A stretch of DNA of 32,798 nt from Gammaproteobacteria bacterium (lineage in GTDB: Bacteria; Pseudomonadota; Gammaproteobacteria; Pseudomonadales; Azotimanducaceae_A), in the NCBI GenBank assembly GCA_012960755.1, contig DUAT01000053.1:1-32798 (forward strand). The letters are read 5' to 3'. Of this stretch, positions 23,490 to 30,793 are shown piece by piece (position 1 is the first letter of the stretch; the number at the start of each line of letters is the position of its first letter). A model generated the notes under the pieces. The model was not told the origin of the DNA. It did no database searches and was given only the letters and a program-made list of their open reading frames with translations. The translations under genes and the position numbers were made by a program.

Positions 23490-25628
23490 ATGCACTGGCT
23501 GAACGTAAAACAGGCTTTCATGGTGATCGCAGTGACGATTATTTCCGTTGCCGGCTGTTCTGGCGAAAGCGCTAACCAGGCGTCAAAATCGGTAGATCTT
23601 GTTAAAGCCGCCCCGGCCGCAAAGGTCCTGCCGGAACTGTTGCCACTCCAGCTGCTTCTTGCCCAGGAGGAATTCCTCGCTCCCCAGATCAGTCCTGATG
23701 GACATTGGATCAGCTATATTGCGCCCCTGGAAGATGTGCCAAATTTTTACGTTGCACCGGTGGATGACCCGCAAAATGGCAAGCCAGTCACTCATTTTAC
23801 ACATAGAGGTGTGCAGGCTACAGACGTCAGCGGCGAGGTAATGTATGTCTGGCATAGTGATAGCAATCACCTGATCTATCCGAAAGATTATGATGGTGAT
23901 GAGAATTGGGACATTCACATTGTTGATACCACCACGGGCAAAGATCAAAACCTGACGCCTTCCCCAGGTGTTAAAACAACGATTATCGCCTATGATCGAA
24001 AATTCCCGGACCAGGTTGTCATTCAGGCAACCGAACGTCATCCCATGCTGCCGGATGTGTATCAGCTTGACCTTAAAAGCGGTGAACGGACCAGTGTCTT
24101 CGTTAATCCTGGCACTGCGTTGGCTTTCCTTGCAGATGGTGATTTGAAACCTCGACTGGGCATCGCTTTGAATGCTGCGGGCGGTATTGACATCACGCGG
24201 GTGATTGAGGGCAAAGAATTGGCGCCTTTTCTCACAATTTCTGCCGAAGATCTGCCAGCGGTAACGACGTCTGCGTACCAGAAGATCTTTCGGATGGACC
24301 CGCTTAATGAACTCCTTTATCTGTACGATGTGGAAGGTCGTGATACCACGGCGTTTATTAGCCTGAATTTATCTACGGGAAAGAAACATGCCATCGCGCA
24401 TGATGAACGTGCTGATCTGGCTGGCATCCTCTATGAACCCATCACTAACAAACCACTTGCCTATGCTACAAACTGGACCCGTACAGCATGGCATGCGATA
24501 GATGACTCGGTGAAAGCTGATATTGAATTCCTGAATCTCAAGTCAGAAGGAGATTGGTGGGTCGTTAGCCAGACCGATGACAATAACAAGTGGATCATCC
24601 GCGATATGCTGTCACACAAGCCGATTCGTTTCTTCATCTACAATCGAAGCGAAAGGACTGTGGTTGATCTTTTCACCAGTACACCCGCACTGGAAGGGCT
24701 GGCGCTTTCAAAGTTGCACCCTTATACGGTTCGTACCGATGATGGGCTGGACCTGGTTTCGTATCTGATGTTGCCACCCTGGCTCGACCCGGATGAGGAT
24801 GGTCGACCGTCCGAGCCGGTGCCTACGCTGGTTCTGGTGCACGGCGGTCCCAGCGATGAACGTGCAGTTTTTGCATTTGGTCCGTTCCTGCACTGGCTGG
24901 CGAATCGCGGCTATGGAATTCTGTATGTAAACTTTCGTGGATCCGCTGGTTTTGGCAAGGCGTATATGAATGGTCAAACGCGGGAATGGGGCGGCAAAAT
25001 GCACCAGGATGTGCTTGACCAGGTCGACTGGGCGATTGCTGAAAAAATTGCTGATCCGAACAGGGTTGCCATCATGGGCGGCAGTTACGGTGGTTACGAG
25101 GTGCTGGTGGCGATGACCATGACACCGGACAGATTTGCCTGTGGAATCGACCTGGTTGGACCCTCAAACCTCGAAATATTTATGCCCCATTGGGATGAAG
25201 ACCGGATGGGTGTGGTTCTGGGTGATCCGCGCACCGAAGAGGGTAGAGGTTTCCTTCGATCCCGATCACCCATTAATTTTGCGCACCAGACAAAGAATCC
25301 AGTACTGATCGGGCAGGGCGCAAAGGACTCGAGGGTTCCGCAGTACCAATCTGACCTGATTGTTGATGTCATGAAGGACCATGGTGCTGCCGTAACCTAT
25401 GCGTTATATCCGGATGAAGGCCATGGGTTGATGCGAACAGAAAACAGTTTTTCCTTCTGGGGGATGGCAGAAGTATTCCTTGGAGAATGTCTGGGTGGGC
25501 GCAGTTATCCCATCGGCACTGCCCTTGAAGGCTCAAGTATACAGGTGCCGGTAGGTGCCGAATTTATCCCGGGATTGACAGCCGCTTTGGCTGATCTCAA
25601 AACAGGTGATATCAATGAGCCGGAATAA
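23490..25628 (+). CDS. S9-family prolyl oligopeptidase-like peptidase, lipoprotein
   Basis: A 712-residue serine peptidase that should cleave oligopeptides, often after proline, at the cell envelope. The N-terminus is a lipoprotein signal with SVAGC (Cys23). Residues about 45-420 form the beta-propeller typical of S9 enzymes. The C-terminal catalytic domain has HGGPSDERA (oxyanion region), VNFRGSAGFGKAY, the nucleophile motif GGSYGGYE (Ser532), Asp613 (GAKDSRVP) and His645 (DEGHG). Length is as expected for DPP/acylaminoacyl-peptidase-type S9C enzymes. Its 3' end overlaps the aminotransferase gene by 14 bases, so the two are translationally coupled: peptide cleavage outside and nitrogen handling inside are made together. 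Confidence 0.93.
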   Translation: MHWLNVKQAFMVIAVTIISVAGCSGESANQASKSVDLVKAAPAAKVLPELLPLQLLLAQEEFLAPQISPDGHWISYIAPLEDVPNFYVAPVDDPQNGKPVTHFTHRGVQATDVSGEVMYVWHSDSNHLIYPKDYDGDENWDIHIVDTTTGKDQNLTPSPGVKTTIIAYDRKFPDQVVIQATERHPMLPDVYQLDLKSGERTSVFVNPGTALAFLADGDLKPRLGIALNAAGGIDITRVIEGKELAPFLTISAEDLPAVTTSAYQKIFRMDPLNELLYLYDVEGRDTTAFISLNLSTGKKHAIAHDERADLAGILYEPITNKPLAYATNWTRTAWHAIDDSVKADIEFLNLKSEGDWWVVSQTDDNNKWIIRDMLSHKPIRFFIYNRSERTVVDLFTSTPALEGLALSKLHPYTVRTDDGLDLVSYLMLPPWLDPDEDGRPSEPVPTLVLVHGGPSDERAVFAFGPFLHWLANRGYGILYVNFRGSAGFGKAYMNGQTREWGGKMHQDVLDQVDWAIAEKIADPNRVAIMGGSYGGYEVLVAMTMTPDRFACGIDLVGPSNLEIFMPHWDEDRMGVVLGDPRTEEGRGFLRSRSPINFAHQTKNPVLIGQGAKDSRVPQYQSDLIVDVMKDHGAAVTYALYPDEGHGLMRTENSFSFWGMAEVFLGECLGGRSYPIGTALEGSSIQVPVGAEFIPGLTAALADLKTGDINEPE

Positions 25629-26997
25629 CCAGCCGTTCCTTTCAGATATCGCAAACCTGGTTCACGGTTACACCGACCTGTCTGGCATTCAGCAGAGTGG
25701 GCCTGTCATTATCGAACGGGGCGAGGGTGTGCGCGTATTTGATAGTGCCGGTAAAGGTTATATCGAAGCCGCAGCGGGTATGTGGTGCACGGCGCTGGGG
25801 TTTAGTGAACTTGAGCTCGTCGATGCCGCTGTCGAACAGCTAAATAAACTGCCCTATTACCACACACTTGCTTCAAGGTCGGTTAATCCCGCGATTGAGC
25901 TGGCAGAGAAGCTGGCTGAACTTGTGCCCATCGATAACGCGCACATCTATCTCGCGGTTACCGGCTCAGAGGCGAATGACTTTCTGGTGAAATTTCTATG
26001 GTACTACAATAACGCCATTGGACGACCTCTGAAGAAAAAGATGATAAGTCGCCAGGGTGGTTACCATGGCGCAACTGTTGTGGCATCGAGCCTGACCGGG
26101 CTCACAAAAAATCATGGCATGTTTGATGTGCCTTTGCCGGGATTTTTACACACGGCAGATCCACACTTCTATCGTCATGGTCTGCGTGGAGAAACGGAAG
26201 AAGAATATGTGAACCGAATCGTGGATGAGCTGGAGGCCATGATCATCGCTGAAAACCCGGAGACAATAATGGCGTTTATGGCCGAACCGGTGACAGGAGG
26301 TGGTGGCGTGGTGATACCGCCGCCAACGTATTACGGGAAAATTCAGGAGCTTCTTAAACGGTACGATATTGCTTTTATTGCCGATGAAGTTATCACAGGG
26401 TTTGGTCGCACGGGTGAAATGTTTGGCTGCCAGACATTTGGTATCTCACCGGATGCGATGACCATGGGTAAAGCCTTGTCGTCCGCGTACCAACCTATCT
26501 CCGCTATTGCAATGTCAGATGACATTTACCAGGGATTGGTAAAAGGAAATAACGAAAATGGTCATTACTTTGGTCATGGTCAGACCTATTCCGGTCATCC
26601 TGTCGCCGCTGCCGTGGCCCTCAAGGTACTGGAAATATTTGAAAGCAGAAATATTGTCGAACATGTAAATACAGTCTCCGGTGTATTCACGCAGAGGATG
26701 CAATCCTATCTTCAGCACCCGCTGGTGGGTGATGTTCGATCGGTAGGTCTCATTGGTGCCGTTGAGCTCGTTGCCGGTAAGTCAACAAAAAACGGATTCG
26801 ATCCCCAGGGGATGGTTTCAAGCTTTCTGAAGCAGCGATGTGAAACCCACGGACTGATCGTTCGACCCGTGCAGGCAGGTGATGGTGTTGCATTTTGCCC
26901 GCCACTGATTATCAGTGAAGAAGAGATCGATGAGATGTTCAACTGTTTTGACCTGGCATTGGAAGATACCACCCGTTGGGTAGAGCAAAAAAACTAG
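25615..26997 (+). CDS. Class III PLP-dependent aminotransferase (omega-transaminase type)
   Basis: The 460-residue enzyme should move an amino group between an amine or omega-amino acid and a keto acid using pyridoxal phosphate. The cofactor lysine is Lys286 in MGKALSSAYQPISA; the cofactor-binding Asp lies in FIADEVITGFGRTG, and VTGSEANDFLVKF and GGYHGATVVASSL are the phosphate-binding and substrate regions. The usual class III length and order are present. ATG 25615 is chosen because AGGTGA precedes it by five bases; a GTG nine bases upstream is less likely. It overlaps the S9 peptidase gene by 14 bases. With the adjacent DAO-family oxidase it suggests that the released building block carries an amine or beta/omega-amino group, not only standard alpha-amino acids. 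Confidence 0.92.
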   Translation: MSRNNQPFLSDIANLVHGYTDLSGIQQSGPVIIERGEGVRVFDSAGKGYIEAAAGMWCTALGFSELELVDAAVEQLNKLPYYHTLASRSVNPAIELAEKLAELVPIDNAHIYLAVTGSEANDFLVKFLWYYNNAIGRPLKKKMISRQGGYHGATVVASSLTGLTKNHGMFDVPLPGFLHTADPHFYRHGLRGETEEEYVNRIVDELEAMIIAENPETIMAFMAEPVTGGGGVVIPPPTYYGKIQELLKRYDIAFIADEVITGFGRTGEMFGCQTFGISPDAMTMGKALSSAYQPISAIAMSDDIYQGLVKGNNENGHYFGHGQTYSGHPVAAAVALKVLEIFESRNIVEHVNTVSGVFTQRMQSYLQHPLVGDVRSVGLIGAVELVAGKSTKNGFDPQGMVSSFLKQRCETHGLIVRPVQAGDGVAFCPPLIISEEEIDEMFNCFDLALEDTTRWVEQKN

Positions 26998-27099
26998 CCA
27001 GCTTTAACTAAAGTGGACCCAACCCAGGGACGCAGCCTGGTGTGGATTCAAGCGCAAAAACCCCTAAACTAAATGCCATTCGACCCGGAGGTAAATCAA

Positions 27100-28341
27100 A
27101 TGATTGAAAATGCCGATGTTGTCGTCGTCGGTGGGGGCGTCATGGGATTGTCGGTTGCCTACCAGCTTGCCCGACGTTCAAACTTGAAAATTATTCTGCT
27201 GGAAAAGGGAGCAGGTATTGGAGAAGGATCGACCGGGACGTCTTCTGCAGTCTGTCGTTATCGTTACTCCTTTGATGAAATGGTGCGCCTGGCGCGGGAT
27301 GGTATCAATACCTACACTCACTGGAGTGAATTCACCGGGGTGAAAGTGCCACGTGCTGAATATCATAACGATGGTGTTTTGTGGATGCCGGGCCAGGACT
27401 TGCACTGGGCAGCGAAGGAACATAAACGTATGACCCGGCTGGGAGTCAAGACAGAAGTGTTGGATGACCAGATGGTTTCAGAGCGATATCCCGGTTTAAG
27501 CCTTTGCACAATTGCGCCGGACAGATTAAGCGGCGAGGGACATGATTGTGAAACGGGAGGGCAGCACTACTTTGAATCAGGCGGCGGCTATATTGATCCT
27601 GTTGCTGTTGCAGAAGACCTTGCGGAAGCCTGCCGTCGGGAAGATGTTGATATCAGGTACAACATTTGTGTGGATAAAGTGGAAAGTCTGGCGTCTCAGG
27701 TAACAGGGGTCAGGATGATCGATGGTGAAGTGATTAATACCCCGCGGGTTGTCAATGCGGCGGGACCGTGGTGTAACCGACTATTTAGCGCAATTGGTCT
27801 TGAGGTTCCCTGGACCCTCGAGCCTACCCGGGTCCAGATTCTATATCTAGATCGCCCAGAGGAACTGAAAGGATCACTGCCTGTTTGTGAGGATTTTGCC
27901 GGTGGTATCTATTTTTGTCTGCAGAATCGAGGGCAGCAAATCGTCGTGGGGTCGCTCCGTGAAGAGGACGAGCAGGAAAGAGTTGATTCGTTGGATAAGT
28001 TTAATCGTTTTGCCGACGATGAATTCCTCCATCCCACGTTACATGCACTACACCATCGCCTGCCTGATTTGCCTTACCGGGGCAAGGTTCGAGGGTATTG
28101 CGGTCTCTATACAATGAATCGGGAAGATGTTCATCCTATTGTCGGCGAAACACCCGTAGAAGGATTTTTTGTTGTGAACGGCTTTAGCGGTCATGGGTTC
28201 AAACTGGCTCCCGCAATCGGTGCCTTGCTCGCAAGACAGATTACCGGAGAAGACCGGGAAGGTGATCCAGAGATACCAGATGAATTCCTGGCCTATGACA
28301 GGGCCCCTTTAGTCCTGGAATCGAAGTCGGTCTTAGCCTGA
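27100..28341 (+). CDS. DAO-family FAD-dependent oxidoreductase (sarcosine/glycine/D-amino acid oxidase-like)
   Basis: A 413-residue flavoenzyme expected to oxidise an amine or N-methylated/D-amino acid. The dinucleotide-binding motif VVVGGGVMGLSVAYQLA sits at residues 7-23, followed by EKG...GSTGTSSA, as in sarcosine-oxidase-beta-like DAO proteins that bind FAD. The C-terminal GFFVVNGFSGHGFKLAPAIG segment is the family's second conserved cofactor region. ATG 27100 is preferred: GGAGG lies eight bases upstream and the residue pattern starts directly; ATG 27073 would add nine uncharacteristic residues. It follows the aminotransferase by about 100 bases in the same direction. It is the last complete gene of the 20-kb module. 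Confidence 0.9.
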   Translation: MIENADVVVVGGGVMGLSVAYQLARRSNLKIILLEKGAGIGEGSTGTSSAVCRYRYSFDEMVRLARDGINTYTHWSEFTGVKVPRAEYHNDGVLWMPGQDLHWAAKEHKRMTRLGVKTEVLDDQMVSERYPGLSLCTIAPDRLSGEGHDCETGGQHYFESGGGYIDPVAVAEDLAEACRREDVDIRYNICVDKVESLASQVTGVRMIDGEVINTPRVVNAAGPWCNRLFSAIGLEVPWTLEPTRVQILYLDRPEELKGSLPVCEDFAGGIYFCLQNRGQQIVVGSLREEDEQERVDSLDKFNRFADDEFLHPTLHALHHRLPDLPYRGKVRGYCGLYTMNREDVHPIVGETPVEGFFVVNGFSGHGFKLAPAIGALLARQITGEDREGDPEIPDEFLAYDRAPLVLESKSVLA

Positions 28342-28610
28342 TACTCCTGACGCCCTCGCAGGAAAAATCAATCTTCGGGAAAAAGGTCTCACCACCGGCA
28401 AAATTGTCATTCAGGTAAACCGTTTGTGCAGAACTTAAAAACCGTTAGCATCATAAATCTGCCCGTATTGAAGGCAATAACACTCACGGTTTTCAGGTTC
28501 CGTATATGGGCCAGTTAATCAGTCAGAAGTAACTGACTGGCCTTCGATTCCGTCAAGCGCACTATTAACAGAGTCGTGGTAACATTTTTTGCTATCCAGA
28601 AACTGTCTGA
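28342..28610. other. Non-coding stretch at the end of the module
   Basis: No plausible gene is seen. The main structure is a perfect inverted repeat, CAGTCAG/CTGACTG (28520-28526 and 28533-28539) around AAGTAA; no T-run follows, so it is not a standard intrinsic terminator. The sequence changes abruptly at 28611 into the IS91-type repeat. Confidence 0.5.
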
Positions 28611-28773
28611 CTAAGTGATCAACCCGCTCACCTGTAAGCCAGTAGATCAGCGCCATGACAGTCATTGACCATCCAAAAGATCATTACGTCACAACGTCTA
28701 AAATTTCGGTGAACATCTACAATTGTGATACTTGACCGTTCTCCCGAATATGTGGTTTATTTGCCTTATTCTC
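28611..28773 (+). repeat. 163-bp IS91-type element end, copy 2
   Basis: Identical to 8569-8731 except one base (C/T) and in the same orientation. Unlike copy 1 there is no transposase coding sequence before it, so this copy was either left behind by a one-ended event or has lost its gene. It stops at TTATTCTC, and the next bases belong to a broken recombinase gene. Confidence 0.9.
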
Positions 28774-28838
28774 TTTGAAGAATTGGATAAGCAGTCGAAG
28801 ACGCGATTGATTAAGCTTCAGCAGGATACTGACTGGGC

Positions 28839-29084
28839 TACCACGGCAGAGATATTTTGGCAACGATGGCGTGTAAAGATTATGAACTTCGAAGGCAGAG
28901 GTCAGCACAGGGAATTGCAAAAGCTAAGGCTCAAGGAGCTTATAAAGGTCGACCTGAGAACAAACAGTGTAATAATGGCATAGCGAAGATGTTATCTGGT
29001 GGTATGACGTACACTGAAATACAAAAAGCCACCGGGGCATCGAGAGCGACAATCGCCAAAGTTAGGTCCAGAGCGAGCCGCTAA
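28839..29084 (+). pseudogene. C-terminal fragment of a serine recombinase (resolvase/invertase)
   Basis: The frame contains MACKDYELRRQRSAQGIAKA, then KAQGAYKGRPENK and ends with a helix-turn-helix YTEIQKATGASRATIAKVRS. This is the end of the resolvase catalytic domain (the RKDYExRRxRQxQGI-type E helix) plus its DNA-binding domain. The catalytic serine and N-terminal region are absent. The region 28774-28838 reads in a different frame and shows no clear match, so the break is near the element tip at 28773. The C-terminal portion cannot act alone. Confidence 0.8.
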
Positions 29085-29115
29085 TTCCTCTATGCCAACT
29101 TGAACGAACTGAAGA

Positions 29116-29131
29116 GTGCAGTTAATTGCAC
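29116..29131. promoter_or_regulatory. Palindromic candidate operator upstream of the second dioxygenase
   Basis: GTGCAGTTAATTGCAC has perfect five-base arms (GTGCA/TGCAC) and a near-symmetric centre, 76 bases before the dioxygenase start. It has the shape of a LysR, GntR or TetR-type operator, but no regulator gene is adjacent. Confidence 0.35.
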
Positions 29132-29206
29132 AAATCGGCAATGGTCCTGAACTGAGGAGATAACAATTCGCACAGGACAGCGTTAGGACTATCGTGAGGT
29201 TGTAAT

Positions 29207-30022
29207 ATGGAATACTCTAATATAACTCCGACATTTGGTGTCGAACTTGGCGAAGGCACCCAGCTTGCGCAATTTAGCGACGCGGAAGTCACTGAGTTAA
29301 AACAACTGGCAGCAGAGCACGGTATTGTCGTGGCCCGAAACCAAAAGATGGATATGCAGGCCCAGGCCGAATTCGGGCACCGGCTTGGGACGCTGATGAA
29401 TTCGCCCGTGAACAAAGCGGATATTCCTGAAGAGTTGATCGTTATTCATGCTGGTCCCAAATCCAAAGCTGTCGCTGGGCAGGGGTGGCATTCAGATGTC
29501 TCCAGTGAAGCGGTGACTCCCGGGCTTTCTATGCTACGAATGGAAATTGTGCCACCGAGTGGTGGAGATACACTCTTCGCAGACATGTATCAGGCCTTTG
29601 AAACATTGTCGCCGTCAATGCAGGCGTTCCTGAAACAACTGCACGCACTGCATGAACCCAGGGGACATTACCTCTACCTGAGCGGTGCCAAGAAGCTTGA
29701 AGAACTGCCATCTGCGGTTCACCCGGTTGTTCGCACACACCCGCTAACCCGTCGTAACGCGCTCTATGTTAACAACGGGTTTGTGGCGAAGATTGTTGAG
29801 TTGAACCCGCGCGAGAGCCAAGCATTGCTGGCGATGTTATATGACCACATCGCGTACTCGGTGAGTTTACAGTGCCGGGTGCAGTGGGCACCGAACACCG
29901 TGGTCTTCTGGGATAACCGTGTCGTCCAGCACCATGCTTCGTTTGATTATCACCCCGAGGTCAGGCGTGGTTACCGTGTCACTGTGGTGGGTGAAGCACC
30001 CTGCCTCGCGGATGAGGGTTGA
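29207..30022 (+). CDS. TauD/TfdA-family 2-oxoglutarate and Fe(II)-dependent dioxygenase, second copy type
   Basis: The 271-residue enzyme has the family's iron site: His95 and Asp97 in GWHSDVS and His242 in VVQHHASFDYHP, with Arg residues in RRGYRVTV for 2-oxoglutarate. It differs widely from the protein at 7155-7985 outside these motifs, so it is not a recent duplicate and probably acts on another substrate. ATG 29207 has TGAGGT upstream. It stands alone: upstream is a recombinase fragment and downstream, facing it, an amidohydrolase fragment. A palindrome at 29116-29131 suggests its own regulation. It is one of the few intact genes in the right-hand junction region, which may mean selection has kept it. 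Confidence 0.9.
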   Translation: MEYSNITPTFGVELGEGTQLAQFSDAEVTELKQLAAEHGIVVARNQKMDMQAQAEFGHRLGTLMNSPVNKADIPEELIVIHAGPKSKAVAGQGWHSDVSSEAVTPGLSMLRMEIVPPSGGDTLFADMYQAFETLSPSMQAFLKQLHALHEPRGHYLYLSGAKKLEELPSAVHPVVRTHPLTRRNALYVNNGFVAKIVELNPRESQALLAMLYDHIAYSVSLQCRVQWAPNTVVFWDNRVVQHHASFDYHPEVRRGYRVTVVGEAPCLADEG

Positions 30023-30038
30023 TTGATTTCCAGTGAGT

Positions 30039-30210
30039 TTACAGCGCCTTGAAGAGTAAACCTCCCTTTATCACGATATCGATATTTTCCAGCAGGCGAA
30101 TATCTGATAGAGGATCACTTTTTACAGCAACAAGATCGCCGTAATATCCTGCCTGGAGTGTTCCCACCCGATCTTCCCATTGCATGACACGCGCCGCACC
30201 AGACGCTTGG
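30039..30210 (-). pseudogene. C-terminal fragment of an imidazolonepropionase-like amidohydrolase
   Basis: On the minus strand the frame reads GAARVMQWEDRVGTLQAGYY, then GDLVAVKSDPLSDIRLLENI and ends DIVIKGGLLFK. This is the conserved end of metal-dependent amidohydrolases (typical form: AAxLLGxEDRIGSLEPGKxADLVAVxGDPLxDI). The metal-binding barrel is missing. Upstream, the frame passes straight into the 38-bp element tip (translated as ENKANKPHIRENGQ), so the rest of the gene was removed there. An open frame to 30416 exists but its first part is unrelated DNA. Confidence 0.85.
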
Positions 30211-30248
30211 CCGTTCTCCCGAATATGTGGTTTATTTGCCTTATTCTC
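30211..30248 (+). repeat. 38-bp copy of the IS91-type element tip, copy 3
   Basis: Identical to the last 38 bases of the two 163-bp repeats and in the same orientation. With the CTTG at 30206-30209 the match extends to 43 bases with one mismatch. It has only the tip, not the inner 120 bases: on its left is the amidohydrolase remnant, on its right unrelated sequence. Confidence 0.9.
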
Positions 30249-30462
30249 CCCGCTTACTTGAGCAGACACGCGAGGCACTACTGAAAGTTCGTTTAGGTAA
30301 GTAATCTGGTTCGAATCTCTATTGGAGGTTGAACCGACGTTGACTGATATCCCGGATTGTTTACCGGCAATATTTCGGATCGGATTCAATAATAAGAAAT
30401 TACCCACCGTATTCAATAGAAAATACCGTGGTATTTGCGGTATGTAATTTGGCTATACCTTT
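30249..30462. other. Intergenic remnant, no gene recognised
   Basis: Neither strand gives a convincing product. The stretch becomes AT-rich toward its right end and leads into the 50-bp repeat at 30463. It may be debris of an earlier insertion. Confidence 0.4.
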
Positions 30463-30512
30463 CTATACTCTGAAACTAGAATTACTCTTGGTCTTGTCAT
30501 CGAAGTAGATAG
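30463..30512 (+). repeat. 50-bp repeat, copy B
   Basis: Identical to 2403-2452. Its last eight bases (GTAGATAG, 30505-30512) are also the first eight bases of the 77-bp repeat at 30505-30581. Here the repeat is followed by GGATTTT and not by a GTTRRRY core. Confidence 0.9.
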
Positions 30513-30581
30513 GGATTTTAACCCGCATTTTTTCAAGATTGCCAAAGTATCTTGATCAGGATTTTTGCATTAAAAGAGTCA
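30505..30581 (+). repeat. 77-bp direct repeat, left copy
   Basis: Identical to 32722-32798. It contains the hairpin TCAAGAT/ATCTTGA around a nine-base loop, with outer TTTTAA/TTAAAA arms. Together with the right copy it brackets the AT-rich segment. The right copy runs to the window end, so the true repeat could be longer. Confidence 0.95.
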
Positions 30582-30769
30582 GGGGGGCAGCTTTCCGGCA
30601 GAGAATAGTCAGCTTCTGCCCATGGTTGATCATTATTGGAAGTAAATATTTTAGCATCAATGATGATCAAATCGACATTTTCTTGATCATAGTTATCTGA
30701 AGTAGATACACATGATGTGAATGTAAAAATAACTAGCCCGACCAACCATATGTGTTTTTTAAAATTCAT
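30582..30769 (-). pseudogene. N-terminal fragment of an amidohydrolase lipoprotein (YtcJ-like)
   Basis: The frame starts with a lipoprotein signal (MNFKKHIWLVGLVIFTFTSC) and continues VDLIIIDAKIFTSNNDQPWA, the usual opening of YtcJ-type amidohydrolases (ADLIxxNGKIYTxDxxxPWAEA). It then runs into repeat DNA and stops after 78 codons, so the catalytic barrel is gone. The gene lies 25 bases downstream of the flavoenzyme gene, in the same AT-rich style, and was probably its operon partner. It is not the other half of the amidohydrolase fragment at 30039-30210: family type and base composition differ. Confidence 0.75.
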
Positions 30770-30793
30770 TATCCAAACATTATGACCAATTAA

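Larger units (their letters stand above)
8569..28773. mobile_element. Candidate 20-kb block bounded by direct IS91-type end repeats
   Basis: The two 163-bp copies are in the same orientation and enclose the whole receptor-peptidase-aminotransferase region. IS91/ISCR elements are known to carry away neighbouring DNA by one-ended rolling-circle transfer, and identical direct repeats could also recombine to release a circle. The near-identity of the repeats (one mismatch) implies a recent event. No complete transposase is left in the window, so movement would need one supplied elsewhere. Confidence 0.4.

Noticed and set aside
28774..28838. Upstream part of the recombinase gene in the frame EELDKQSKTRLIKLQQDTD
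   Set aside because: It is in another frame from the clear recombinase part and I cannot match it to the family, so it was not included in the fragment.
7155..30022. The two TauD-type dioxygenases as a duplicated gene flanking the module
   Set aside because: Outside the iron-binding motifs they share little sequence, so they are separate acquisitions rather than a duplication made with the 163-bp repeat.
30505..30581. 77-bp repeat as a second attC site
   Set aside because: It has TTTTAA/TTAAAA outer arms and an inner hairpin, but no GTTRRRY right core (ATTAAAA instead) and no proper RYYYAAC left core, so it does not meet the attC definition.
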